From: Acidilobus sp. 7A | GTDB lineage: Archaea; Thermoproteota; Thermoprotei_A; Sulfolobales; Acidilobaceae | Direction: 5' to 3' | Assembly: GCF_003431325.1 (NCBI RefSeq) | Contig: NZ_CP010515.1 | Location: 186,001-250,000 of the forward strand | DNA: 64,000 nucleotides | Program-made: the position numbers and the translations under genes | Notes under the pieces: generated by a model | Told to the model about the DNA's origin: nothing | Seen by the model: the letters and a program-made list of their open reading frames with translations, nothing else | The model's database searches: none | Part shown: one piece after another, positions 1 through 7,843 of the stretch | Position numbering within the stretch: position 1 is the first letter of the stretch | Layout of the letters: each line of letters starts with the position of its first letter

Positions 1-681
1 AACCACTACTACGCCAGCATGAACCCGAGGGCCCAATTCCCGAGGAGGATAGACATGGAGACCTGCATGAAGAGCCGCTACATAGCCTGGCCGCTCAAAC
101 TCTACGACTCCTCCCCGATAACTGACGGCGCCGCCGCGGTCGTGCTGGCCAGCGAGGAGGTGGCTAAGAAGCTGACGGACTCGCCCGTCTGGATACACGC
201 GATAGGTTCCTCCTCCGGCACGGCTAACCTATCCAAGAGGGACAACTTCACGGGGCTGAGGGCAGCGCAGCTGGCGGCCCAGATGGCGTACAAGAGGGCA
301 GGCCTTGAGGCTGAGAACGCCGCGAGGTACTTTGACGCGGCGGAGGTGCACGACTGCTTCACCATAGCTGAGATAATGGCCTACGAGGACCTCGGCTTCG
401 CCAAGAGGGGCGAGGGCTACAAGCTTGCCAAGGAGGGTCAGACGTACATAGGGGGACTGATACCAGTCAACCTGAGCGGCGGCCTGAAGGCGAAGGGCCA
501 CCCGATAGGGGCGACAGGCGTAAGCATGGTAGTTGAGCTGACCAAGCAGCTCCTCCACAAGGTCGAGCCGGGAAGGCAGGCGCCCATCAAGAAGGGGATG
601 GCGATAGCGCACAACGTCGGCGGCACAGGCCACTACGCCTACGTCACAATACTTGGCCTTGAGAAGCCGAGGGGGAGGTGA
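1..681 (+). CDS. Thiolase family protein (acetyl-CoA acetyltransferase-like), C-terminal part
   Basis: The gene begins before the window and the reading frame is open from base 1. The visible 226 residues are the C-terminal thiolase domain: a DGAAAVVLAS stretch near residue 40, then EVHDCFTIAE, the GGLKAKGHPIGATG motif carrying the catalytic His, and AHNVGGTGHYAYVTILG near the end. The usual last active-site Cys of biosynthetic thiolases is not in that final motif, as in many archaeal thiolases of the SCP-x/acetyl-CoA acetyltransferase type. The DUF35 gene follows directly. Archaeal thiolase, HMG-CoA synthase and DUF35 proteins are known to form complexes in the mevalonate pathway, so a role in acetoacetyl-CoA formation is likely, but lipid oxidation cannot be excluded. 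Confidence 0.9.
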   Translation, partial: NHYYASMNPRAQFPRRIDMETCMKSRYIAWPLKLYDSSPITDGAAAVVLASEEVAKKLTDSPVWIHAIGSSSGTANLSKRDNFTGLRAAQLAAQMAYKRAGLEAENAARYFDAAEVHDCFTIAEIMAYEDLGFAKRGEGYKLAKEGQTYIGGLIPVNLSGGLKAKGHPIGATGVSMVVELTKQLLHKVEPGRQAPIKKGMAIAHNVGGTGHYAYVTILGLEKPRGR

Positions 682-686
682 TAAGG

Positions 687-1229
687 ATGAGCTCAAGGAC
701 TCAGAGGGATGAGGCTGACCTCTACCTCAAGCAACTGGAGCAGTTTGCCGACGCAATGAAGGGGAGTGTCGGCGTCCCAGTAATAGTGGACCCGAAGACC
801 AACGTGGCCACCTGGTTCGACCAGAGGGAGCTGAAGATAAGGTTCCTGATAAGCGTGGAAAAGACCAGGAAGTTCTTTGAGGGCCTCTCGGAGGGGAAGA
901 TATATGCCACCAGGTGTAAGCAGACCGGCGAGGTGTTCTTCCCGCCCCAGGTGGACTGCCCTGGAGTCAAGGACGGCGAGGTCGAGTGGGTGGAGCTGCC
1001 AAGGGAAGGGGAGCTGGTGACCTACACTATAATATACACCAAGCCCTACAGTTTTGGCCACTACAGCGACTACACGGTGGGCATAGCCAAGCTGAGCAAC
1101 GGGGTCCAGGTGCTGGCCTGGGTCAGGGAGACGGACCCAAAGAAGCTGAGGGTTGGTATGAAGGTCAGGCTGGAGGTGGTGAGGAGGGAGCCCGAGGGCT
1201 ACATGACATACGAGCTCGTGCCAGAGTAG
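687..1229 (+). CDS. DUF35 / OB-fold acyl-CoA-associated protein
   Basis: A 180-residue protein with an N-terminal helix, a rubredoxin-like ribbon (RCKQTGEVFFPPQVDCPG) and an OB-fold segment (ELVTYTIIYTKP...VLAWV). DUF35 proteins bridge thiolase and HMG-CoA synthase and channel acetoacetyl-CoA, and the adjacent upstream thiolase fits that. The ribbon keeps only two of the four expected cysteines (CKQT and CPGV instead of CxxC pairs), so it probably does not bind zinc. I chose ATG 687 because GGAGGTGA (674-681) lies 5 nt upstream. GTG 678, overlapping the thiolase stop, is the alternative. The coupling implies co-transcription and a common complex. Confidence 0.85.
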   Translation: MSSRTQRDEADLYLKQLEQFADAMKGSVGVPVIVDPKTNVATWFDQRELKIRFLISVEKTRKFFEGLSEGKIYATRCKQTGEVFFPPQVDCPGVKDGEVEWVELPREGELVTYTIIYTKPYSFGHYSDYTVGIAKLSNGVQVLAWVRETDPKKLRVGMKVRLEVVRREPEGYMTYELVPE

Positions 1230-1287
1230 TCCCTGAAAATTCTTGAAGGCCACACAGCGGCCTGATGCCCGCCCGCTGCGCGGTAGC

Positions 1288-2071
1288 TTAACCTATGACC
1301 CTGTTGGCCGCTAGGAGGTATTTCACCGCGGCCGAGTAGCTGTACTCGCTGTAGAACTCCTCCTCAAAGGCAGGCCCAGACTCGTTGACCATCTGTCCCT
1401 GCTGGTTCACATATGAGATGCCTATCACCTTTAGCCCAAGGTAGTAGGCCCTGGCCGCAACTATGTAGCCGTGAATGGCTGCATTGCTGACGTTTGAGAG
1501 CATTGAAAACGTGGCCGGGGCGTCACTCACATTGCTCAGGTTCAGGTGCTCAACTATGTATATGGTCACGTTGGCAGCCTCCTCAGCTGCCGTGGGGCCT
1601 ATGTAGACGCTCGGGAACCAGGGGCTATCCGATATGCCCCTCACTATGACCCACGGCACCCCGAGCCTTGAGTTAACGTAGGCGAAGCCCATGCCCTCAT
1701 TTTCGCCCGCGTCTGTCTCATATAAAGCGTTCTGCTGAGCCATCCACGAAAGAGGCTCCGTCCACTGGTTTGCAGAGCCTATGACTCCCACGATTATCCT
1801 TGGCACCAGCTCTCCGCTTACATTGAGGCCAGTAACGTTGGCCAAGGGCACCGGGCTCAGCGTGGACGCCGCCTGCCCTGCGAGCTCCACCAGCTGGGCC
1901 GAGGCTGCCAGGTACTCCACGTAGACATAGCTTAGGTCGATTCCATAGCCGTAGCCGTAGGAGGAGGCGTTGGAGTAGGACGGCATTGCCTCACCGAAGC
2001 CGGAGACCAGGTCCCCCCTGAGAGGCGTCACGTTGACCACCTCGACACCTCCGTAGGGCGTGTTTACCCGT
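1288..2071 (-). pseudogene. 3' half of a secreted nucleoside phosphorylase-like gene split by IS607
   Basis: This frame encodes the C-terminal ~260 residues of a PNP/UDP phosphorylase superfamily protein, seen in ENEGMGFAYVNSRLGVP followed by WVIVRGISDSP, which matches the purine/ribose-binding end of MTA/SAH nucleosidases. The frame is open upstream of its first start (GTG 2040) and reads RVNTPYGGVEVVNVTPLRG right up to the transposon edge at 2071. It rejoins in frame with the fragment at 4029-4573 if the element is removed. Many N-X-S/T sites fit a secreted protein. An independent product from GTG 2040 would lack the catalytic core, so the gene is most likely inactive. Confidence 0.85.
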
Positions 2072-3461
2072 GGCGTAACCTTTCCTTACTTTTAATTACT
2101 TCTAGTTCCGCCACGGGCACCCCTCTTAAGGGATCATACACCGTCACCCTTAAGTCACTGGGGCTGGTCGAGGGGAACACCACTACCCTCCCATCCACCT
2201 TTCTCATCAAGTTAAGGGGGGCAATAGAATCCCTCTCCAACAAAACCCCGCCACCCTCCAAATACCTAGCGTTTACCTTGAACACCTTAATACCCCCACC
2301 CTCGTGAGCAGGGCCCGTCATCAGGTAGGGGTTAAAAACCCTGACAACCCTCTCCACAACTTGCCTACCCTTCTTCAGCTTCCCACCGCCGAAGGGATCA
2401 ACGGAGGAAGTGTATGATTCGGAAACCTCCTCAACGTCAATTGGCTGAGACTTAAGCATTTCAACGAATTTAATAACACTCCATTGATGAATCCTATGCC
2501 TAAGCTTATCATTTTTGTCACCCTCCATCTTCTCCTTAGCCCTTGAGGAGAACTTACCGACGATAACCTTAGCATTTAAACTCATAGCCAGATCTGTTAT
2601 CCTCTTAACACTCTTCCTCAACACATCTATTTTTCTTTCCTTTTCCCTCAATCTACTCAACTTCTTCTTAACTAGCTCGTCCTTCGTTGAATTACCCCTG
2701 GCGATCTCCTCTCTCCTTAAGGAGTAATTAACTACAATCCTCCCTAGCCCAGTCTCATAACGCCTCAACTCCTTGAGTTTGAAACCCTCAAAAATTGCTA
2801 AGGTAACGTTATTCTCATTAACGTCAATAGAGACATAATTACCCTCCCTGGTCTCCACCTCAACCTCCTTCTCAAAGGTAAGCCAAACGAGCGCTTTCCT
2901 GCCCACCAGCCTCAGCTTAAGCTCTTGAGAAACACTCCAACCCTCACGCAAATAGTGAATGAGCTGATTAGTTACCCTAAGTGGGATCTCAACCCAACCC
3001 TTGTGAGTTAGGACACTGATGGACGCTCTGTTAAACCTCCAGTTAATCATGTTAGGGATAGTGATCATAACCCTCTTATACTCTGGTTTATCCTTTCTCG
3101 TTAGCCCTTTCCTCTTCCTCTTCCTGAAACTCTTGACAATCCTGCTTGCTGTGATGTAAGCGCCTTCAATAACTCTAGAAGGTAGGAAGGGGTACTTCTC
3201 CTTGCAATGATCGTAAAACCTTTCGTGTAACTTCTTCCTAGCAGTTGGTAAGCCCTCGGAGATTATGACGTCAATCATTTCATTAACAATCCTCTTCTGA
3301 TATTCTTCAACCTCCCTAAGGGCGCGGTATTTCCACCCGTTCAGGGGGTCGCTCTCCAGCTTAATCGTCCTTTCCAGCGTCTTCAACACACCTGACCACC
3401 CTCTCATATTCATGGGACCTGTGACCGTAAATTCTTGAGGCAAACGATTTAACGACTTCAA
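2064..3461 (-). CDS. tnpB: TnpB of IS607 element, atypical (RuvC-like, no zinc ribbon)
   Basis: A 465-residue TnpB-like protein. TnpB is normally an RNA-guided nuclease that keeps IS605/IS607 elements in the genome. RuvC-I Asp is in VSIDVNENN (about residue 210) and RuvC-III Asp is in LLERDSIAPLNL (about residue 410). At RuvC-II, where families read (I/V)(V/L)E(D/N)L, this protein reads KVIVGKFSSR, with Gly in the Glu place. The stretch between RuvC-II and RuvC-III, which usually carries two CxxC pairs, has no Cys. The last codons read RLRHG and then stop TAA at 2064-2066, which lies in host DNA beyond the element edge (2072). The start may be ATG 3413 rather than 3461, as 100 nt overlap tnpA. 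Nuclease activity is doubtful. Confidence 0.85.
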   Translation of the reverse strand: MKSLNRLPQEFTVTGPMNMRGWSGVLKTLERTIKLESDPLNGWKYRALREVEEYQKRIVNEMIDVIISEGLPTARKKLHERFYDHCKEKYPFLPSRVIEGAYITASRIVKSFRKRKRKGLTRKDKPEYKRVMITIPNMINWRFNRASISVLTHKGWVEIPLRVTNQLIHYLREGWSVSQELKLRLVGRKALVWLTFEKEVEVETREGNYVSIDVNENNVTLAIFEGFKLKELRRYETGLGRIVVNYSLRREEIARGNSTKDELVKKKLSRLREKERKIDVLRKSVKRITDLAMSLNAKVIVGKFSSRAKEKMEGDKNDKLRHRIHQWSVIKFVEMLKSQPIDVEEVSESYTSSVDPFGGGKLKKGRQVVERVVRVFNPYLMTGPAHEGGGIKVFKVNARYLEGGGVLLERDSIAPLNLMRKVDGRVVVFPSTSPSDLRVTVYDPLRGVPVAELEVIKSKERLRHG

Positions 3462-4030
3462 CGAAGTCCTCTTCCAACTCCTGCATGTGATCCTTTGGCT
3501 CCTCTTGGAGCGCTATGATGACGTTTACTCCGTAGGCTTTGAATAACTCTACTAGGTATTGGAAGCCGAAAAGTGTTAGCCTTTCCTTGTAAGCCACTAC
3601 TATCGCATCAATCTGCCTCCTCTTAGCCAGCTCCAGGAGCTTCTTTAGCCCTCTCCTATCCTCCTTCAAGCCAGAACCTATGTCCTTAACCTCTATTACG
3701 CTCACTTCCCCGAGAGCTTTCTTAACCCAATCCCTTAACGCGTTTAGCTGCCTCTCCAAATCGTCTTTTTGTGCATTTGATGAAACCCTTGCATAAATTG
3801 CTACCTGCTTCGCCTTTCCACCGCTTAATAGCCTTTCAACCTCACTGTAAGGAATCCTCCACCTACCGTTAATTTCAATGGCCTTTATTTTCCCTTCCCT
3901 TATCCACTTTATAACACCACTCCTACTCATACCAAGTATTTCAGCAACCTCACTGGGCGTTAAGTATCTCTCCACAGCTTTTCTCTAGATGTAATTAGAA
4001 GTATCTAGAAATATTTAAAGATTACGCAGG
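2072..4030 (-). mobile_element. IS607-family insertion sequence (tnpA + tnpB), complete
   Basis: About 1.96 kb carrying a serine-recombinase tnpA and a downstream overlapping tnpB, both on the minus strand. The ends were placed by rejoining the interrupted host gene. The host sequence reads CCCGT before GG (2072-2073) at one end and GG (4029-4030) before AAACG at the other. IS607-type recombinases are known to exchange strands at a GG dinucleotide without target duplication, and excision with one GG retained restores an unbroken frame (TITFP-RVNTPYGG). Just inside the ends are short imperfect inverted repeats, GGCGTAACCTTT and TGCGTAATCTTT. The body is more AT-rich than the flanks, which suggests a recent arrival. 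Confidence 0.92.
3361..3975 (-). CDS. tnpA: IS607-family serine recombinase TnpA
   Basis: A 204-residue transposase. Residues 1-50 are a MerR-like helix-turn-helix (YLTPSEVAEILGMSRSGVIK...GRWRIPYSEV). The small serine-recombinase domain follows with AIYARVSSNAQKDDLERQ, holding the nucleophilic Ser, then the GSGLKEDRRGLKKLLELAK and AIVVAYKERLTLFGF motifs. Domain order and length are normal for IS607. It probably catalyses excision and integration at GG dinucleotides. The 3' end overlaps tnpB by about 100 nt. No frameshift or premature stop is visible, so the element could be active. Confidence 0.95.
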   Translation of the reverse strand: MERYLTPSEVAEILGMSRSGVIKWIREGKIKAIEINGRWRIPYSEVERLLSGGKAKQVAIYARVSSNAQKDDLERQLNALRDWVKKALGEVSVIEVKDIGSGLKEDRRGLKKLLELAKRRQIDAIVVAYKERLTLFGFQYLVELFKAYGVNVIIALQEEPKDHMQELEEDFVEVVKSFASRIYGHRSHEYERVVRCVEDAGKDD

Positions 4031-4573
4031 AAACGTTATAGTCTCGCTGTAGGCCATGGTCGAGTTAACTAGGGATGCCCTGTGGTAGTGTATGCTAGAC
4101 TTATCAACAACGAAGGCACCTATTACAACATCGCCTGGGACTACGTACGGGTTTCTGCTACCAGCGGTGCCGGAGAGTATTGCGGCCCTCACGTTAAATA
4201 GCGTGTCCATAAGGGTGGTGGCCTCCGCGGCAGCGTACTCCTTCTCGCCGCTCCTCACCAGGACCACGGGCGTGCCGCCTATGCTGCCCACGTAAAAGCT
4301 GTAGCCCGAGCAGTTGACTACTGCTGTGAGCTTCATGGACGCCAGCAGGGGTGCCATCTCCATAGCCATGGGTGTCACTACGCCAACCCTGGGGGTCATG
4401 AGGATCCTCTTGAGGGCCGAGGACGTCATAGGGGTGCCGTTGACGAAGGACGCCCTGACCGCTGGGCCAAGGCCTGAGTTAGCCGTGCCATGGGCTGCCA
4501 TTATCAAGCCACCAAGGGTTAGGCCCACCAAAAAGGATACGACCACCGCCCCAACGAGACCTAGGAGCCTCAA
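4029..4573 (-). pseudogene. 5' half of secreted nucleoside phosphorylase-like gene split by IS607
   Basis: This frame gives an N-terminal membrane/signal segment (LVGAVVVSFLVGLTLGGLIM), then the start of a phosphorylase-superfamily domain: RVGVVTPMAMEMAPLLASM, VVLVRSGEKEYAAAEATTL and the GTAGSRNPYVVPGDVVIGAF motif typical of MTA/SAH nucleosidases. It runs to ETITFP and is then broken by the element; the in-element stop is at 4022-4024. Start TTG 4573 is preceded by a TATA box (TTTATAAG, 4606-4613). Joined to 1288-2071, the protein would be about 440 residues, secreted or membrane-anchored. Exact substrate is unknown, and a role in extracellular nucleoside salvage is only inferred. Confidence 0.85.
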
Positions 4574-4637
4574 GTCAACCCCCAGCAGAAGATCTCCTTA
4601 GATTGCTTATAAATGTCCTTGAAGCTCTCTCCATAAG

Positions 4638-4659
4638 TTTTAACTTATCTAAGTTAAAA
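4638..4659. promoter_or_regulatory. 10-bp perfect inverted repeat in divergent promoter region
   Basis: TTTTAACTTA, then a TC spacer, then TAAGTTAAAA. It lies between the TATA box of the leftward phosphorylase-like gene (4606-4613) and the promoter of the rightward aldolase gene (AATTTATTAG at 4716-4725). The symmetry and position suggest a dimeric repressor/activator site, but no regulator is identified. It may alternatively include a TATA element itself. Confidence 0.5.
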
Positions 4660-4759
4660 TAATTGAAGGAGTTCTCTCAAGTTCTGTTAGCTCTCCCTTC
4701 AAGAGCTGTAACTTGAATTTATTAGACGCGGTGCCCCTTACCTCGTGGAGGCTAATACC

Positions 4760-5638
4760 ATGACACACCCAGGCGTTAACTACGGGGCTGTTGGCATCAG
4801 GGTGAGGCTTGGCAGGATACTGAGCGATGGCAAGGCCGTATTCTTTGCCTTCGATCACGGCATGGAGCACGGGCCTAAGGACTTTCCTGGTGACAGGATC
4901 TTCGCAAGAAATATAATACAGCAGGTGGTTGACGCTGGCGTCGACGCCATAATGATGCTGCCTGGCATGGCAAGGCTAACACATGACATCTGGGCAGACA
5001 AGGTTGGGCTCATAGTCAAGCTCACGAGCAAGACCGAGCTCAGGCCGGAGAGCTCGATTCACCTTCAGACGAGGCTTGGAACCGTTGAGGACGCGGTCGC
5101 CCTAGGGGCTGACGCCGTCGCCGCCACGGTTTATTGGGGAAGCGAGCACGAGTCGGAGATGATGGAGAACTGGCTGCTGATAAAGGAGGAGGCGGAGGCC
5201 TATGGCATGCCCGTCCTCCAGCTGGCCTATCCGAGGGGCTCGCACTTTAAGAACTGGTACGACCCTGAGGTCGTTATGTACGGCGTCAGAGCCGCCGTCG
5301 AGGTCGGCGCGGACCTCATAAAGACCTACTACACGGGCTCCAGGGAGACCTTCGCTAAGGTCGTTGAGATGGCCCAGGGCATACCAGTGCTCATGAGTGG
5401 CGGCGCCGTCAGGTCAAGGCCTGTTGAGTTCCTCGAGGACGTCAATAACGTGCTGGGGGCCGGCGGCAACGGGGTCGTAGTCGGCAGGAACGTGTTCCTG
5501 GCCAGCGACATAAAGAGCATGGCCAAGGCAGTGATAGCCGTGGTCCACGAGGGCCTGACGCCTGAGGAGGCGGCAAAGCGCTACAACCTGCCGTCCCAGG
5601 GCGCCCTGGCCAGCGGGAGGCCTGAGGAGACGGACTGA
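4760..5638 (+). CDS. fba: Fructose-bisphosphate aldolase class I, archaeal (DhnA) type
   Basis: Cytosolic aldolase that interconverts fructose-1,6-bisphosphate with DHAP and glyceraldehyde-3-phosphate. The DhnA-family signature AFDHGMEHGPKDFPG lies near residue 30. The Schiff-base Lys is in ADLIKTYYTGS, and the phosphate-binding loops are PVLMSGGAVRSRP and GNGVVVGRNVF. Length (292 aa from ATG 4760) is normal. ATG 4760 is preferred to GTG 4745 because a GGAGG stands 8 nt upstream of it. A TATA-like AATTTATTAG (4716-4725) is upstream. It is followed 23 nt later by a PfkB kinase, which fits a sugar-metabolism operon. Confidence 0.93.
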   Translation: MTHPGVNYGAVGIRVRLGRILSDGKAVFFAFDHGMEHGPKDFPGDRIFARNIIQQVVDAGVDAIMMLPGMARLTHDIWADKVGLIVKLTSKTELRPESSIHLQTRLGTVEDAVALGADAVAATVYWGSEHESEMMENWLLIKEEAEAYGMPVLQLAYPRGSHFKNWYDPEVVMYGVRAAVEVGADLIKTYYTGSRETFAKVVEMAQGIPVLMSGGAVRSRPVEFLEDVNNVLGAGGNGVVVGRNVFLASDIKSMAKAVIAVVHEGLTPEEAAKRYNLPSQGALASGRPEETD

Positions 5639-5661
5639 GACGAAGGTGGTGTCCTAGGACC

Positions 5662-6630
5662 ATGGAGAAGGATCTTGACGTTGTAGCTGTAGGCCATGCC
5701 CTGGTCGACCTCAGGTTCACAGTTGACAGGTTCGCCTCACCGGACGAGGAGGCCGACATAGTTGAGCAGAGCACGGGCCCAGGAGGCTCCGCCATAAACG
5801 TGGCCATAGTCACCTCGAAGCTCGGCGGCAGGGCCGCAGTGATAACTAAGATAGGGCTTGACGAGTTTGGGAGGCAGATAGTTGAGGAGCTCGTGAGGAG
5901 CAAGATAGACATCTCAGGCCTCAAGGTGGGCTTCAGCTCAACGGGGTTCTCGGTCCTCATGATAGACAAGGAGGGCAACATAGTTCTCTACGGCTACAAA
6001 GGGTGCGCTGAGAAGCTGGAGCCTGATGAGCTTGATGAGAAGGTCATAGCGAGGGGCAAGTACATACACATAGCCAGCCTCAGGCCAGACACCTCGCTCA
6101 GGGCCGCCGTCAGGGCCAAGGAGCTTGACGCCATGGTCTCCTGGGACCCGGGCCGCAGGCTGAGCATGGCTGGACTCAAGGCGCTCAGGGGACTGATAAA
6201 GTTCGTTGACATAGTTGAGCTCAACAGCAGGGAGTGCGCCAACCTCACGGGCCTAAAGGACCCCGCAGCATGCGCCTCCGAGGTCCAGAGGGTAGGCCCC
6301 TCCACGGTAATTGTCAAGATGGGCGCCAGGGGGCTCTACGCCCTCAGCGATGACTTCACGGGCTACATGCCAGCCTTCAAGGTCAGCGACGTCAGGGACT
6401 CCACCGGGAGCGGCGATGCCTTTGCGGCGGCCCTCCTGCTGAAGCTCTCAAAGGGGGAGAAGCTCAAGGAGGCGCTGATATACGCCCAGGCCGTGGCGGC
6501 CCTCAAGGTGACCCTGCTTGGGGCGCACGCGCTGCCGAGCACCGATGAGATCGAGAAGTTCTACCAGGAGCACAGGAAGGAGGTGGAGGCTGGCATCTCA
6601 GAGAAGCCTCCCCAGAGTGGTTCGAGTTGA
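5662..6630 (+). CDS. PfkB-family carbohydrate kinase
   Basis: A 322-residue ribokinase-fold kinase. It has the N-terminal sugar-binding [18 protein letters not shown] (residues ~36-53) and the C-terminal [17 protein letters not shown], whose GSGD holds the catalytic base and anion hole. ATP-dependent phosphorylation of a sugar or nucleoside is expected, but the substrate cannot be told from sequence. Its place 23 nt after the aldolase gene suggests 6-phosphofructokinase or a hexose/keto-sugar kinase feeding glycolysis. The last codons overlap the downstream ubiX start. Confidence 0.88.
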   Translation: MEKDLDVVAVGHALVDLRFTVDRFASPDEEADIVEQSTGPGGSAINVAIVTSKLGGRAAVITKIGLDEFGRQIVEELVRSKIDISGLKVGFSSTGFSVLMIDKEGNIVLYGYKGCAEKLEPDELDEKVIARGKYIHIASLRPDTSLRAAVRAKELDAMVSWDPGRRLSMAGLKALRGLIKFVDIVELNSRECANLTGLKDPAACASEVQRVGPSTVIVKMGARGLYALSDDFTGYMPAFKVSDVRDSTGSGDAFAAALLLKLSKGEKLKEALIYAQAVAALKVTLLGAHALPSTDEIEKFYQEHRKEVEAGISEKPPQSGSS

Positions 6631-7223
6631 CCTGCAGCAGTGTGAGCGTGGCAATAACTGGGGCCAGCGGCGTAAGGTACGGCATAAGGCTCCTTGAGGC
6701 CCTGGGCAAGCTCAAGGTTAACGTGAGCGGCATCATAGTGAGCAGGTCAGCGGAGCTTGTGGCCCAGGCCGAGGAGGACATGAGTGAGGGGGAGCTGACG
6801 AGGCTGGCCTCAAGGTACGGCCCCGTGTACGGGGAGGACGACATGCTCTCACCCCTCGCCTCCTCAAGCAGCCAGCCCGACTGCATGGCCATAGTCCCGG
6901 CCAGCATGAAGACCGTGGCGCTGATAGCGAACGGCATTGAGATGAACCTTGTAGCAAGAGCAGCCCTCTCCATCCTGAGGCTCAGGAGGCCCCTGGTTGT
7001 CGCCTTCAGGGAGGCACCCCTAGGGGTGGCTGAGCTGAGGAACCTGCTCAGCCTGGCCGAGATGGGAGCTATAGTGGTGCCGCTGGCCCCCGGCTTCTAC
7101 TCCAGGCCCAGGAGCGTTGATGACATGATTAACTTCATGGTCGGCAAGGTCCTCGACGCCCTTGGCGTGGGAAATGACCTCTACGCCAGGTGGCGCGGCC
7201 CCGCGGAGCGCGAGGATAGCTGA
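6627..7223 (+). CDS. ubiX: UbiX family flavin prenyltransferase
   Basis: 198 residues. [19 protein letters not shown] at the N terminus is the FMN-binding start of UbiX, and [21 protein letters not shown] with [17 protein letters not shown] is the C-terminal signature. UbiX makes prenylated FMN from FMN and dimethylallyl phosphate for UbiD-type decarboxylases; in archaea the product also serves the modified mevalonate pathway. The TTG 6627 start overlaps the kinase stop, while GTG 6642 would give the usual short N terminus and may be the true start. No ubiD is in the window. It is likely co-transcribed with the two upstream genes. Confidence 0.88.
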   Translation: MTCSSVSVAITGASGVRYGIRLLEALGKLKVNVSGIIVSRSAELVAQAEEDMSEGELTRLASRYGPVYGEDDMLSPLASSSSQPDCMAIVPASMKTVALIANGIEMNLVARAALSILRLRRPLVVAFREAPLGVAELRNLLSLAEMGAIVVPLAPGFYSRPRSVDDMINFMVGKVLDALGVGNDLYARWRGPAEREDS

Positions 7224-7230
7224 GGGAGGG

Positions 7231-7806
7231 CTAGGGCTGCCTCGCAGCACCCTTGGCCCTCCCTATGGCGTCCATCATAGCCTTGGCCAGGCTCTCCTTG
7301 CCCGGGAACTCGCTGGGAGGCATGTAGTGGACCTCGACGTTGCCGAGCCTTGAGGCCACGGCCTCGGCCTGGGAGGCAAGCCTCTTGTCACCCGTGAAGA
7401 AGAGGACTCTGCCCCTGCCGCCGGCCACCCTCTCAACTACCTTTAACACGTCAAAGTCGTCATTTGCCGGCTCCAGTACCCTGCTCTGCCCGGCGCGCTG
7501 GGGCTCCGAGAGCCCCCTGCCAACTATCACGTGGACCTCGACGCCGGGCTCCTCCCTCTCTATCACGTCAGGGTAGTATCCTTTGAACATCTGGTCTAGC
7601 ACCACTGCGATGTCGCTGCCTCCCCCTGCATGCGCGGCGCCGCCCTCCATCTGCTTAAAGACGCTCAGTCTCCCGCTGGCTATGACGTCACCCTCTATCA
7701 TGACCACGAAGAGGTCCCTTGGCCCTTCCTTGTCCAGCTCTGAGAGCTGTGAGGGGTCAAGGACCCTGACGGTGTTGCAGTCAAACACTATGAGCCTCCT
7801 TGCCAT
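7231..7806 (-). CDS. PIN-like domain protein, function unknown
   Basis: About 191 residues. LIVFDCNTVRVL at the N terminus and RVLFFTGDKRLASQAEAVASRLG in the second half resemble the acidic motifs of PIN-fold nucleases, with Asp in FDCN and in TGDKRL. An intermediate KGYYPDVIEREEPG is acidic too. The assignment is by motif feel only. ATG 7806 is chosen because GAGGGC lies 5 nt upstream and a TATA-like CATTTAAG lies at about 7841-7848, in the AT-rich spacer shared with the divergent DUF47 gene. TTG 7818 is the longer alternative. No antitoxin partner is adjacent. Confidence 0.5.
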   Translation of the reverse strand: MARRLIVFDCNTVRVLDPSQLSELDKEGPRDLFVVMIEGDVIASGRLSVFKQMEGGAAHAGGGSDIAVVLDQMFKGYYPDVIEREEPGVEVHVIVGRGLSEPQRAGQSRVLEPANDDFDVLKVVERVAGGRGRVLFFTGDKRLASQAEAVASRLGNVEVHYMPPSEFPGKESLAKAMMDAIGRAKGAARQP

Positions 7807-7843
7807 GCTTGCCCTCAAGGACCAGTTAGAGCGCTAGGCTTAA

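Noticed and set aside
229-696. Long minus-strand frame opposite the thiolase
   Set aside because: Shadow frame caused by high G+C and codon bias; the plus frame is clearly a thiolase and no RBS or family match is seen on the other strand.
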